Assembly (NCBI RefSeq): GCF_050038885.1
Contig: NZ_CP143624.1
Coordinates: 2,666,001 to 2,730,000 of the forward strand
Reading direction: 5' to 3'
Source of the DNA: Myxococcus flavus
GTDB lineage: Bacteria; Myxococcota; Myxococcia; Myxococcales; Myxococcaceae
DNA length: 64,000 nt
Part shown: piece by piece, positions 41,789-50,815 of the stretch
How the letters are laid out: every line of letters starts with the position of its first letter
How positions within the stretch are numbered: position 1 is the first letter of the stretch
Position numbers and translations under genes: made by a program
Notes under the pieces: model-generated
The model's input: the letters and a program-made list of their open reading frames with translations, nothing else
Databases searched by the model: none
Told to the model about the DNA's origin: nothing

Positions 41789-43849
41789 CTACCGTCCGCG
41801 AGCGCCCTTCCTTGAGCTCCCGCCTCGAGAGGGCGAGGCCGCCTTCTTCGCCGCGGGCTTCCTGCCAGAGGCCACCTTCGCCGCGGACTTGCTCGCGGCC
41901 TTCCTGGAGGGGGCCGCCTTCGCCGCGGCCCTCTGGGTGGAAGCCTTCTTCGCGGCAGACCTGGCTGGTGCCTTTTTCGCGGCCGGCTTGCTCGTGGCCC
42001 TCGTGGCTGACTTCTTCGCCGCGGCCTTCTTGGCGGTGGGCTTGCTCGCTGCCTTCGTGGCCGACTTCTTCGCCGCGGCCTTCTTCGAGGCGGGCTTGCT
42101 CGTGGCCTTCGTGGCCGCCTTCTTTGCTGCGGCTTTGCTCGTAGCCTTCGTGGCCGCCTTCTTTGCAGTGGGCTTGCTCGCTGCGGCCTTCTGAGCAGCT
42201 GTCTTCTTCGCGACGGGCTTCGTCGCTGCGGCCTTCTTCGCGCCGGGTTTGCTCATGGCCTGCTGCGCAGCGGGCTTTTCCGGCGCAGCTTTCTGACCAC
42301 CGGCCTTCTTCGTGGCGGGCTTGCTCACGGCCTTCGTGGCGGCCTTCTGCGCAGCGGGCTTTTCCGACGCAGCCTTCGGAGCGCCAGCCTTCTTCGCGGC
42401 GGGCACTTCCGGCGCAGCCTCCTTCGCGGCAGCCCCAGCCTCAGCCACGACCTTCCGCGCGGATGCCCCCTTTGCAGCGGCAGCCTTGCTCGCGGAAGCC
42501 TCCTTGGCGGCGGCCTCCTTCACCACGGACTTCCGTGCGCGAGCCCCCTTCGCAGCAAACTCCGCCAAGGAGGGCACTGCCTCGACGTTCTCCTCCGCTG
42601 CTGCCTCAGGTGCCGCGGGCTTCCTCGTGGGCGTCTTCTTCGCTGCGGGCTTCGTCGCCTCAGCCTCGGCCTTCTCCGTGGCGGGCACCTCAGGAGACGC
42701 GTCCGACGTGACCGGTACGGCCTCCTCGGGAGCTCTCTTCTCGGCGGGCTTCTTCGCGGTGCGCGTCTTCACGGACGCCGGCCCCACCTCGGCCTTCGCC
42801 TCCGGAACCTTGCGCGGCCCCCCGCGCGGGAACAACACGCCAGCGCCTCCGATGGCGAGCGGAATCTGTTCGGCCTTGCTGGACCGCGCCTTACCGAAGC
42901 GAGCCCCACGCGCCCCCGCCCTCTCTTCGTCCCGACCACGCGAGGACGGGCCATCTTCGTCGTACTCGTATGCGAGCTCGCGAATCTTCGCCTCTTCCTC
43001 TTCGGGCTCCTCCTCCGCGACCTCGTCGGACAGCTCCGCTTCCTCGAGCTGCTCCTCCTCGTCTGCCTGAGCCTCTTCTTCGAGCGCCCCTTTTTCGGCC
43101 TGCGCCTTTACTTCGAGCGCCCCTTCGTCGGCCTCAGCCTCTTCTTCGAGCTCGCCTTCTTCGGCCTCAGTTTCGTCGTCGACCACAGCCTCTTCTTCGA
43201 GCGCGCCTTCTTCGGCCTCAGCCTCTCCTCCGGCCTCAGCCTCTTCTTCGCGCGCCTCCACTTCGGCCTGGGCCTCTTCCTCCTCCCGCGCCGCCTCGTC
43301 GGCCTGGACGCCGGACAGTGCGCCCTGGAGGACGGCATTCATCGCGCGAGCGAAGGTGCGCTCACCGAAGCTCTCCACCTCCGCGGGGGGCACGAGCACG
43401 TCGAGCATGTCCTTCAGCGTGCGGTACAGCCGCATCTGCCGCTTCTCGCCCTCCCAGGTGCCATAGACCCAGTCCTCACCGTCGAGCGCCTCGACCCAGC
43501 CAGGCAGCGGGCCGCCACCGTCCCCCTGCTCCACCATCGCGGACTTGCGCGAGGCGAAGAGGTGCCGGTGCTGGCCCTTCAACCCAATGCGCCACAGCCC
43601 CGCGGCGGGCAGCCCTTCCAGCTTGAGACGGGTCTTCTCCAGGACGCTCGGTGCACCCTCGGCCCCATACAGGGGGAAGAGGTGGACCTCCCCGTTGAGC
43701 TCGCCCCCGTTGAACGCCTGATACAGGTCGCTGAGCTCGTCGGGGAATGGAACACCGCACTCCGTTTCGGCGCGACGAATCTCCTCGGGAGAGACGCCAG
43801 CTGACGATGCCTTGACCGACTTACGAAGTGCCTCCAACCACTCGTGCAT
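41789..43849 (-). CDS. SMI1/KNR4-domain protein with acidic middle and histone H1-like Lys/Ala tail
   Basis: A 686-aa three-part protein. Residues ~15-150 fit a SMI1/KNR4 domain (EIRRAETECGVPFPDELSDL, YQAFNGGELNGEVHLFPLYG). Residues ~180-310 are a Glu/Ala-rich acidic region of repeats such as AEEGALEEEAEADEG. From ~380 to the end the chain is a long Ala/Lys/Pro-rich tail of PAAKKAA, KAATKATSKPA-type repeats, as in histone H1 and myxobacterial HMGA-like proteins, expected to bind DNA. SMI1/KNR4 proteins are often immunity or scaffold proteins. The combination is unusual; the opposite charges may allow self-association or regulated DNA binding. Confidence 0.8.
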   Translation of the reverse strand: MHEWLEALRKSVKASSAGVSPEEIRRAETECGVPFPDELSDLYQAFNGGELNGEVHLFPLYGAEGAPSVLEKTRLKLEGLPAAGLWRIGLKGQHRHLFASRKSAMVEQGDGGGPLPGWVEALDGEDWVYGTWEGEKRQMRLYRTLKDMLDVLVPPAEVESFGERTFARAMNAVLQGALSGVQADEAAREEEEAQAEVEAREEEAEAGGEAEAEEGALEEEAVVDDETEAEEGELEEEAEADEGALEVKAQAEKGALEEEAQADEEEQLEEAELSDEVAEEEPEEEEAKIRELAYEYDEDGPSSRGRDEERAGARGARFGKARSSKAEQIPLAIGGAGVLFPRGGPRKVPEAKAEVGPASVKTRTAKKPAEKRAPEEAVPVTSDASPEVPATEKAEAEATKPAAKKTPTRKPAAPEAAAEENVEAVPSLAEFAAKGARARKSVVKEAAAKEASASKAAAAKGASARKVVAEAGAAAKEAAPEVPAAKKAGAPKAASEKPAAQKAATKAVSKPATKKAGGQKAAPEKPAAQQAMSKPGAKKAAATKPVAKKTAAQKAAASKPTAKKAATKATSKAAAKKAATKATSKPASKKAAAKKSATKAASKPTAKKAAAKKSATRATSKPAAKKAPARSAAKKASTQRAAAKAAPSRKAASKSAAKVASGRKPAAKKAASPSRGGSSRKGARGR

Positions 43850-44328
43850 GACCCCTCCACGACATCCAGTCGCACAACCTTACGGCGGCTGTGCCCTCCT
43901 GCGCAGTGCGCGCTTTGGCTTTTGATGACACCGCGCCAGAGCTGATCCAAACCGCTCCGGCTGACATGGTGGTCGGCGCCGCGCGCAGGCATACCTTGAA
44001 AACCCATGGCCCCCTTCCTGGCCATCCCCTCCCCCGGAGAAACCGGGCCCGAACGCGGGTGGGACATCCCCCGAACCGTGCCCGATACCCCACGACTCAG
44101 GGTCCCCCCAGCCTTCCGCTGATCCACTCCTCGCCATGCGGAGCATCCCCATCACGGCAACGGCCCTCTCGCCTGGCCGCCCAGAGCCCGGCCGAGGTGC
44201 TTGACGCCGTGTGTCTCCCGGCTCCACGAGCGGAATTTCGAACCGTGCTTAGCCTCCGCCAGACCGCGCCCAGGATGCCGCGCTGGCATGCCCGGGACGC
44301 CACTGGCGGCGATAGGCAGGGAGGTTTC
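43850..44328. other. Divergent intergenic region
   Basis: About 480 bases between the SMI1-histone-like gene and the CotH-type lipoprotein gene, which are divergent. No credible ORF, hairpin or operator was found; it should contain both promoters. Confidence 0.4.
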
Positions 44329-45984
44329 ATGGGTCATGGAGCGGGCTGGTGGGTGGCATGCCTGGTGGGTGCGGTCGCTTGCGGTCCAGGCGATAGTGCA
44401 CGAGGACCGGAGCCCTCCGGTGCCGGCTATCCGCAGGTGCAGCAGGGCGTCCCCACCTTCGCATTGGACGTCGCGCCAGAAGACCTCGCGAAGCTGGAGG
44501 CGGACCCCTCATCGGACGACACGGTGCCGTGCACGGTGACGCTGCGGGGCGTGCGCGCGTCAGGGCAACTGCGCTATCGCGGCGCCAGCACGCGGGAGCT
44601 GCCGCAAAAGAGCTACAAAATCGAGCTGGACCCGGGCCAGGCACTGGAGGACCGCGACCACTTCCACCTGCTCGCGAGCTGGCTCGACGGTGGGAAGCTG
44701 ACGGAGAAGTTCGCGGTGGACCTGTACACCGCCATGGGGCTGCCCGTGCCCAGCGCCCGCTACGTGCGAGTGAGCGTGAACGGCGAACACCAGGGGCTCT
44801 ACCTGGACATGGAGCACGTGGGGAAGGACTGGCTGAGACACCACGGGCACGAGCGGGGCGCGGCCATCTACCGGTGTGGCCACCGCAACTGCGAGCTGAC
44901 GCTGAAGCCCGGCCCGCATCAGGGAGACTTCGAGAAGCGCATCCCCAATGACGTCCCGGGACGCGAGGCGCTCGACGCGTTCCTGGCCTGGGTGAACCGG
45001 AGTGATGACGCCACCTTCGACGCCATGCTGGAGCGGCATGTGGATGTGGAGGCGTACCTGGGCAACCTCGTCGCGGATGCACTCATCTCCAACAGCCTCA
45101 TCGAGGACTCGGGCAGCTTCTGGATTCATGAGCCCCAGGCAGACCGGTGGACGTACGTGCCCTGGGATTTGAACAACGCGCGGATGCTCTATTGGCGCAC
45201 GACCCACCCCGAGGCACCGCTCTCCTTCGATGCCTCACCACAGCCCTTCACCCTGTATGACTCCGCGGTGCAGGACGTGTTCGACCAGCGCGTGCGGACA
45301 CGGCCCGAGCAGCGGCCCACCTGGAGCGTACTGGCGACGCGTGTGTGGGACCGCCCGGCGCTCCGGGAGCGCATGCTGGAGAAACTGGAGGCCGCACTCG
45401 AAGGCCCCTTCTCCGAGGAGCAGGCCCTGGCGCACATCGATGCCTTGTGGAAGGTCGTGGCGCCGGAGCTGCGCGACGACCCCGCTGTCTCCCAGGAACA
45501 TGCGCGTCGCGCTCGCGATGTCCTCCAGGACTACGTGCGCGGCCGGCGTGCCCGGTTGCTCGAAGCACTGAGTGCCCTGCAAGCGCACGGAACAGGGCCG
45601 CTGGTCATTCGCGCGATCGCCCCGGGGAGCATGGGCTTCCTGGAGCTGCACAACCGCGGCACCGCCCCGCTGCGACTGGAGGACTACGAGGTCACCGCGG
45701 ACCTGCGCGCGACCGTGCGCTTCCGGCTGCCAGCCAGCGTCTTGGAGCCCGGCACGGCCATCCGGCTGGAAGCCAGTGGCGACACGTTCCAGGGGCCGCT
45801 GCACCTGCCCTTCACCCTGCCTCCAGATGGGGGCGAAGTCGGTGTGTTCCGCGCGAGCCGAGGCTCACGACCGCGGCTGTACGGTCCCGAGGATGCCGTC
45901 TGGTACGGCCCATTGCCCGCCGGCACGGTGTACGAGCGCCAGGGCGGCGGCACGGGCGAGGACTTCGAACCGCGAGTCCCGTGA
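44329..45984 (+). CDS. CotH-kinase-family lipoprotein with lamin-tail-like domain
   Basis: A 551-aa lipoprotein (WWVACLVGAVACGPG, lipobox VAC). The CotH kinase domain includes LRYRGASTRELPQKSYKIEL, AVDLYTAMGLPVPSARYVRV, SVNGEHQGLYLDMEHVGKDW and the metal-binding region WTYVPWDLNN. CotH enzymes are atypical protein kinases found in spore coats and outer surfaces. The C-terminal ~130 residues (SMGFLELHNRGTAPLRLEDY) resemble a lamin-tail domain. GGGAGG precedes ATG 44329. It likely phosphorylates or modifies surface or spore proteins; thioredoxin follows 41 bases later. Confidence 0.85.
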   Translation: MGHGAGWWVACLVGAVACGPGDSARGPEPSGAGYPQVQQGVPTFALDVAPEDLAKLEADPSSDDTVPCTVTLRGVRASGQLRYRGASTRELPQKSYKIELDPGQALEDRDHFHLLASWLDGGKLTEKFAVDLYTAMGLPVPSARYVRVSVNGEHQGLYLDMEHVGKDWLRHHGHERGAAIYRCGHRNCELTLKPGPHQGDFEKRIPNDVPGREALDAFLAWVNRSDDATFDAMLERHVDVEAYLGNLVADALISNSLIEDSGSFWIHEPQADRWTYVPWDLNNARMLYWRTTHPEAPLSFDASPQPFTLYDSAVQDVFDQRVRTRPEQRPTWSVLATRVWDRPALRERMLEKLEAALEGPFSEEQALAHIDALWKVVAPELRDDPAVSQEHARRARDVLQDYVRGRRARLLEALSALQAHGTGPLVIRAIAPGSMGFLELHNRGTAPLRLEDYEVTADLRATVRFRLPASVLEPGTAIRLEASGDTFQGPLHLPFTLPPDGGEVGVFRASRGSRPRLYGPEDAVWYGPLPAGTVYERQGGGTGEDFEPRVP

Positions 45985-46025
45985 GCAGGTTGAACGCACC
46001 ACACGAGCCCGTTAGGCAGGAGGCC

Positions 46026-46370
46026 ATGGCACATCCCGTGAGCTACGAGGGGACGGCGGAGAACTTCGACCAATTGGTCCTGGAGCCCAAGGGCGAGCTG
46101 GTGGTCGTGGACTTCTGGGGCCACGGCTGCCCGAACTGCGAAATCTACGCAGCCGCCGAGCCCGCCCTGCTGGCCGAGCTGGATGGCGCGCCGATGCGCG
46201 TCGTGAAGGTGAACGCGTACCAGTACGAGGACCTGGCCAGGCGCTTCGGCCTCTTCGGCATCCCGACGTTCCTCCTGTTCCGCGAGGGCAAGCTCATCGG
46301 GAAGATGAGTCAGTACTATGGAAAAGAGTACTGGCTCGGCGTCGTGCGGGACCACCTGCCCAAGGCGTGA
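46026..46370 (+). CDS. Thioredoxin-family protein with CPNC active site
   Basis: A 114-aa thioredoxin-fold protein: LVVVDFWGHGCPNCEIYAAA has the redox motif CPNC (35-38) in place of CGPC, and FGLFGIPTFLLFREGKLIG the cis-Pro region. It has no signal peptide, so it is cytoplasmic. CAGGAGG directly precedes the ATG. The unusual motif suggests a different redox potential from classical thioredoxin. Confidence 0.9.
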   Translation: MAHPVSYEGTAENFDQLVLEPKGELVVVDFWGHGCPNCEIYAAAEPALLAELDGAPMRVVKVNAYQYEDLARRFGLFGIPTFLLFREGKLIGKMSQYYGKEYWLGVVRDHLPKA

Positions 46371-46438
46371 CGCCCCTCAGGACTTCAAGACGGGCGACGA
46401 CAGGAACCGGAACACAGCCCGGGCCGTGTCCTCCCCGC

Positions 46439-48448
46439 CTACACCAGCACGGCCCCGTCCTTGCGCAGCACGCTGAACAGCTTGTCCCGATTCAGCTCCG
46501 ACCTCGCGAAGGACTTCGCGACGAAGACCTTCTTGAGCGCCACGTCCGAGGCATCGAACTCGCCATTCTTGTAGTGGTGCTTCGCCTTCACCTTGGCCTG
46601 GATGTCGTGGTCGTCCGCGATGACCACGTCCGCCTTCAGCACGCCGCCGACGCGAAGCGAGGCGTCGTTGCCATGGCCCCAGACCACCTGCGCCTCCAGG
46701 CCCTTGCCAACGACCACCTCGCTGTCCGTGTCGACCCCCGTGGCGCGAAGTGTGCCCCCGACCACGAGCAACCCTTCCATCCCCACATTGCGCACCAGGC
46801 CTTCCACCGTGAGGTCTCCTGTCACGAGCAGCGGGCCATCCAGGTGCACGTCGCCCTTCACCACCAGGTCCCCACGCACGAAGCGCGGCGCCTTTGAGAA
46901 ACGTGGCGTCTTCTCCTCCGACGGCAGCACCTCGCGCGCGAGCTCCACCACCGCCATGGCCGTCCAGGGGAATTCGCCCTGGAGCGCGGCCGCGAGCTGG
47001 TCCCAGGACGTGGCGCCTTGCAACGCGAGCCCTTTCAGGACCTGCTCGACGCCGTCTACGTTCTTGTCCTCGAAGTACCAGGCCTTGAGCAGCGTCTTGC
47101 ACTGACGCTCCAGCGCCTTCTGCAGAGGCTGGACGTCGAGTGTGCCCTTCTTGCCGGCGGCTGCCTTGCCCCCCAGGAGCTGGGCGAGGGTCGCGTTCTT
47201 GTGCTCCAGCGCTTCCTGCACGGGCGTCTGACCGCTGCCATTCTCGAGCGAGGCATCCGCCCCCGCCTTGAGCAGGACCTCGATGACGGGCCCCCGTTCC
47301 TTGAAGCGTGCGTGCTGATGCAGCGGCGTCCAGCCCTTCCCCGCATTGGGATTGGCCCCCGCGTCGATGAGCGCCTGGGCCACGTCGGCACGCCGCGCAT
47401 CGAATAGCGCCGTCCGCCCTGACCTATCGAGCGCATCCACGGGCACGCCACCTTTCGCCAGCGGGGCAATGCAGGACACGCTGTCGTGCTCGGCCGCGGC
47501 GTGCAGCGGCGTGGACTTCTGCGCATCGACAACGTCGGGGGCGATTCCCAGGCGGAGCAACTCCGTCACCAACGCCGCGTCATCCACCATCGCGGCGAGA
47601 TGAAGCGCGCTGCGCTTGTCGGAATCCCTCGCGTTCAGGTCAGCCCCCAGCGCGACCAGGGCCACCACCCGGCCCGTCCGGCTGTTTCCTTCGAAACCAG
47701 GGCCGAAGAACGGCTTCGCGTCCAACCCCGCTGCGAGCAGGAGCCCGTCATCCAGCTCCTTACCCTTCTTCCCCTTGGGACGCGGCGCGGGCTTCTGCTT
47801 CCGCAGCCAGGTGTGGAAGCCTTCATCGGAGAAGGCTCCCTCCAGGCCCTGGAAGTTGAGCGGGTCGTTGTCGTCCATCACGCCCTGGGCGCACATGCCG
47901 GGGGACTCCCCCAGCTTGGAGAGCAACTCGCGGTAGCCCTGCACGGGCTTGGCTTGCGTCAGCGCACGCCAGGCGTCGAGCCCCCGGCGCCCGCGCTCGT
48001 GGTCCGGGAGCGGCCTCAGGCTGTCGGCCTCGTCCAGCGCGGCCTCCACTCTGTCGAGCTGCGCCACGGTCGGCTTGTGCCGCACCAGGTCCTCCGCCCA
48101 CTGGCTCAGGGCCAGCGAGCGCGCTCGATGCGCGAGCGTCAGCGAGCCACCTGGCCTGGTGCCTCGCGTCAGCTCGAGGATGCGGTCGCGAAGCGCCCAG
48201 TGCTCAGCCTTCAGCTCACTTTCCCACCGGTGCGGCTCCATGCGCCTCGTCGAGTCCAGGGCCCAGCTCAGCGAATGGAGCCCCAGCAGGTGCTCAGGGT
48301 CCGCCGCCACCACCTCGCGCAGCAACGGAATCGCCCGGTCCAGCTGGGGTGGCATCTCGTCCAGCAGACAGTCCGCCTTCTCCATCAACGCGGCGACATC
48401 GACCTTCTTCGGAGCTTGAGCACGCGGCATGCCGAGGAAACTTGCCAT
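46439..48448 (-). CDS. Ankyrin-repeat protein with bactofilin-like C-terminus
   Basis: A 669-aa cytoplasmic protein. The N-terminal ~240 residues have helical TPR-like character. Residues ~245-420 are ankyrin repeats (DSDKRSALHLAAMVDDAALV, DAQKSTPLHAAAEHDSVSCI, GKGWTPLHQHARFKERGPVI, NGSGQTPVQEALEHKNATLA). The C-terminal 150 residues are beta-helix-like, with VVKGDVHLDGPLLVTGDLTV and LLVVGGTLRATGVDTDSEVV, resembling bactofilin/polymer-forming domains. It is probably a scaffold that both binds partners and polymerises. No enzymatic motif is visible. Confidence 0.8.
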   Translation of the reverse strand: MASFLGMPRAQAPKKVDVAALMEKADCLLDEMPPQLDRAIPLLREVVAADPEHLLGLHSLSWALDSTRRMEPHRWESELKAEHWALRDRILELTRGTRPGGSLTLAHRARSLALSQWAEDLVRHKPTVAQLDRVEAALDEADSLRPLPDHERGRRGLDAWRALTQAKPVQGYRELLSKLGESPGMCAQGVMDDNDPLNFQGLEGAFSDEGFHTWLRKQKPAPRPKGKKGKELDDGLLLAAGLDAKPFFGPGFEGNSRTGRVVALVALGADLNARDSDKRSALHLAAMVDDAALVTELLRLGIAPDVVDAQKSTPLHAAAEHDSVSCIAPLAKGGVPVDALDRSGRTALFDARRADVAQALIDAGANPNAGKGWTPLHQHARFKERGPVIEVLLKAGADASLENGSGQTPVQEALEHKNATLAQLLGGKAAAGKKGTLDVQPLQKALERQCKTLLKAWYFEDKNVDGVEQVLKGLALQGATSWDQLAAALQGEFPWTAMAVVELAREVLPSEEKTPRFSKAPRFVRGDLVVKGDVHLDGPLLVTGDLTVEGLVRNVGMEGLLVVGGTLRATGVDTDSEVVVGKGLEAQVVWGHGNDASLRVGGVLKADVVIADDHDIQAKVKAKHHYKNGEFDASDVALKKVFVAKSFARSELNRDKLFSVLRKDGAVLV

Positions 48449-48638
48449 GGAGCGAAAACAAGCGGGCGGGAAACCTCCGGCGCGCGGCGACAGTCGCCAA
48501 TCCCGGCCCCCCGCGCTTCCGGCACTGGCATGCCCTCTGCTTGTTCACGGCCCTCGAAGTCTCCCGACCATTACCTGACTCGAGGACAACGCTGCCCTGC
48601 CCGCCACTTGGCCCTCGTGGCGGCGCGGCCTACTCTCC

Positions 48639-48920
48639 ATGCACAACCTCATGCCTTTCGAGCCCTACCACGTCGACCCGGATGACCCGCGCGCGCCGCC
48701 CCAGGAGATATGGGACGCGCTCTCGCCCGAGGAGCGCCAGCGCATCTGCGACAGCCTCCCATCGAAATTCACCATTGCCGAGCGCGTCGAGGCCAGCCGC
48801 GTGAAACTCGTGCAGCAACTCGCCGAGGAGTCTCGCCTGCGAGCCGAGGAGACCCAACGTCGGGAGGACGCCGAGCGCCGGCTCGCCGAGCTCGAGCGGC
48901 TGCGCGGCGAACGCGCCTGA
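48639..48920 (+). CDS. Small hypothetical protein with C-terminal coiled coil
   Basis: A 93-aa protein. Its first half (PPQEIWDALSPEERQRICDS, LPSKFTIAERVEASRVKL) resembles the N-terminal region seen before Uma2-type domains in myxobacterial proteins, while the second half is a charged coiled coil (ETQRREDAERRLAELERLRG). It may be an independent small protein or a truncated relic. ATG 48639 or 48651 could be the start; the gene is convergent with the ABC transporter gene. Confidence 0.5.
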   Translation: MHNLMPFEPYHVDPDDPRAPPQEIWDALSPEERQRICDSLPSKFTIAERVEASRVKLVQQLAEESRLRAEETQRREDAERRLAELERLRGERA

Positions 48921-48923
48921 TGC

Positions 48924-50780
48924 TCAGTCCCGATAGCCGCGCGCCTGCAGGCGGAACAGGTGCGCGTAGCGCCCGTCCTTCGCCATCAGCTCGTCGTGGC
49001 TGCCCAGCTCGTCCACCTGCCCGTTGTGGAGCACGGCAATCTGGTCCGCCATGCGCACCGTGGAGAAGCGGTGCGAAATCACAATCGCAATCCGGTCCGC
49101 CGCCAGCGCCTGGAAGCGCTCGAACAACGCGTGCTCCGCCTCCGCGTCGATGCTGGCCGTGGGCTCGTCCAGAATCAGCACCTCCGCGTCGTCACGCATG
49201 AAGGCCCGCGCCACCGCCAGCTTCTGCCACTGGCCCGCCGACAGCTCCTGCCCCTTCTCGAACCAGCCGCCCAGCATCGTGTCGTACTGCTGCGGCAGCG
49301 CCGCAATCACGCCGCTGGCCCCGCCCTGCTCGGCCGCCTTCAAGATGCGGTGGCGGTCCTCCAGCGCCGGCACGTGCCCCAGGCCGATGTTCTCCGCCAC
49401 GTTGAACTGGTAGCGCACGAAGTCCTGGAACACCGCCCCGAAGCGGCTGCGCAGGTCCTCCACGTCCATGTCCTTCAGGTTGACGCCGCCGTAGAAGATG
49501 TCCCCCTCCACCGGCTCGTACAGGCGCAGGAGCAGCTTCACCAGCGTGCTCTTCCCCGCGCCATTCTCCCCCACGAGCGCCAGCTTCTGCCCCGGCTTCA
49601 GCGTCAGCGACACGTTCCGCAGCGCCCATGCCTCCTTCCCCGGATAGCGGAAGGACACGTTGCGCAGCTCGATGGCGCTGTCATGGCCGCGCGGCGGTGC
49701 GAGCGGCGGAAGCACCCGCGTTGCCTCGCCCCCCGTGGGGATGTCCAGGTACGCGAACAGGTTGCTCATGAAGAGCGCGTCCTCGTACATGGAGCCCACG
49801 CTGGTCAGGATGCCCTGGAACGCCGCCTGGCCCTGACGGAAGACGCTCAGGTACAGCACCATGTCGCCCACCGTTATCGCGCCGCCCGCCGCGCGGCCCG
49901 CCACCAGCAGGTAGCAGCCGTAGAAGGCGCCCAGCGAGAGCACCCCCAGCCCGAGCCCCCAGCCCATCCGCCGGAAGGCCAGCGCCCGGTCCTCCGCGAA
50001 GAACTTCTGGAAGAGCGCGCGGTAGCGCCCCAGCACCAGCGGCCCCAGCCCGAAGAGCTTCACCTCCTTCACGTGGCTGTCGCGCGTGAGGATCCACTCC
50101 AGGTAGTTCAGCTTGCGCCCCTCCGGCGCCCGCCATGAGTAGAGCCGGAAGCCCTCCATCGCCAGCCGCGCCTCGGCGATGAAGGCCGGCACCGATGCGG
50201 CCACCAGCACCACCACGCTCCACGGCGACAGCGCCACCAGCAACGCGGCGAAGGTGCCCAGGGTGATGGTGTTGCGGACGATGGAGAACGCCTGCGTCAC
50301 CAGCGACAGCGGCCGGCTGTTCGCCTCGCGCCGGGCGTTCTGCATCTTGTCGTAGGTGGCCGAGTCCTCGAAGTGCTGCAACTCCAGCGCCAGCGCCTTC
50401 TGGAGGATGCGCTCGTTGAGCAGGTTTCCCAGGTTGGCGCGCAGCAGCTCGCGCGTCAGCGTCAGCCCGCGGTCCACCACCGCCGAGCCCAGCATCAACC
50501 CGAACTCCAGCCCCACCAGGCCGTACACGCGCGAGCGGGCCTCCAGGGAGCCCTGCGACGCCGCCACCACCGAGTCCACGATGAGCTTGCCCACCCAGGC
50601 GATGGCCGCGGGCAGCAGCGCCGCCACCAGCGTCAGCGCGCCCAGCACCAGCGCGCCGCGGGGACTCGCCTGCCAGAAGAGCCGGAAGGTGCCGGGGAGC
50701 TGCTTGAAGAGGCTGCCCGCGTTCTGGAAGCGGGCCTTGAGCGACAGCGGGGCAGAGTCAGCGGAGGGACGAGGAGACAC
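48924..50780 (-). CDS. ABC exporter, fused transmembrane and ATPase domains
   Basis: A 618-aa half-transporter. The first ~330 residues are six transmembrane helices (for example LVLGALTLVAALLPAAIAWV), followed by the ATPase: Walker A LVGENGAGKSTLV, the Q-loop FQDF, the signature LSAGQWQKLAVARAF and Walker B EVLILDEPT with the His switch VISHRFST. The signature is LSAGQ instead of LSGGQ. It exports lipids, peptides or drugs; substrate unknown. The upstream universal stress gene is 35 bases away on the same strand, suggesting co-expression in stress. Confidence 0.93.
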   Translation of the reverse strand: MSPRPSADSAPLSLKARFQNAGSLFKQLPGTFRLFWQASPRGALVLGALTLVAALLPAAIAWVGKLIVDSVVAASQGSLEARSRVYGLVGLEFGLMLGSAVVDRGLTLTRELLRANLGNLLNERILQKALALELQHFEDSATYDKMQNARREANSRPLSLVTQAFSIVRNTITLGTFAALLVALSPWSVVVLVAASVPAFIAEARLAMEGFRLYSWRAPEGRKLNYLEWILTRDSHVKEVKLFGLGPLVLGRYRALFQKFFAEDRALAFRRMGWGLGLGVLSLGAFYGCYLLVAGRAAGGAITVGDMVLYLSVFRQGQAAFQGILTSVGSMYEDALFMSNLFAYLDIPTGGEATRVLPPLAPPRGHDSAIELRNVSFRYPGKEAWALRNVSLTLKPGQKLALVGENGAGKSTLVKLLLRLYEPVEGDIFYGGVNLKDMDVEDLRSRFGAVFQDFVRYQFNVAENIGLGHVPALEDRHRILKAAEQGGASGVIAALPQQYDTMLGGWFEKGQELSAGQWQKLAVARAFMRDDAEVLILDEPTASIDAEAEHALFERFQALAADRIAIVISHRFSTVRMADQIAVLHNGQVDELGSHDELMAKDGRYAHLFRLQARGYRD

Positions 50781-50815
50781 GGTCCGCGTTCATAACGCGG
50801 ACCGCGCCCTGCCGC

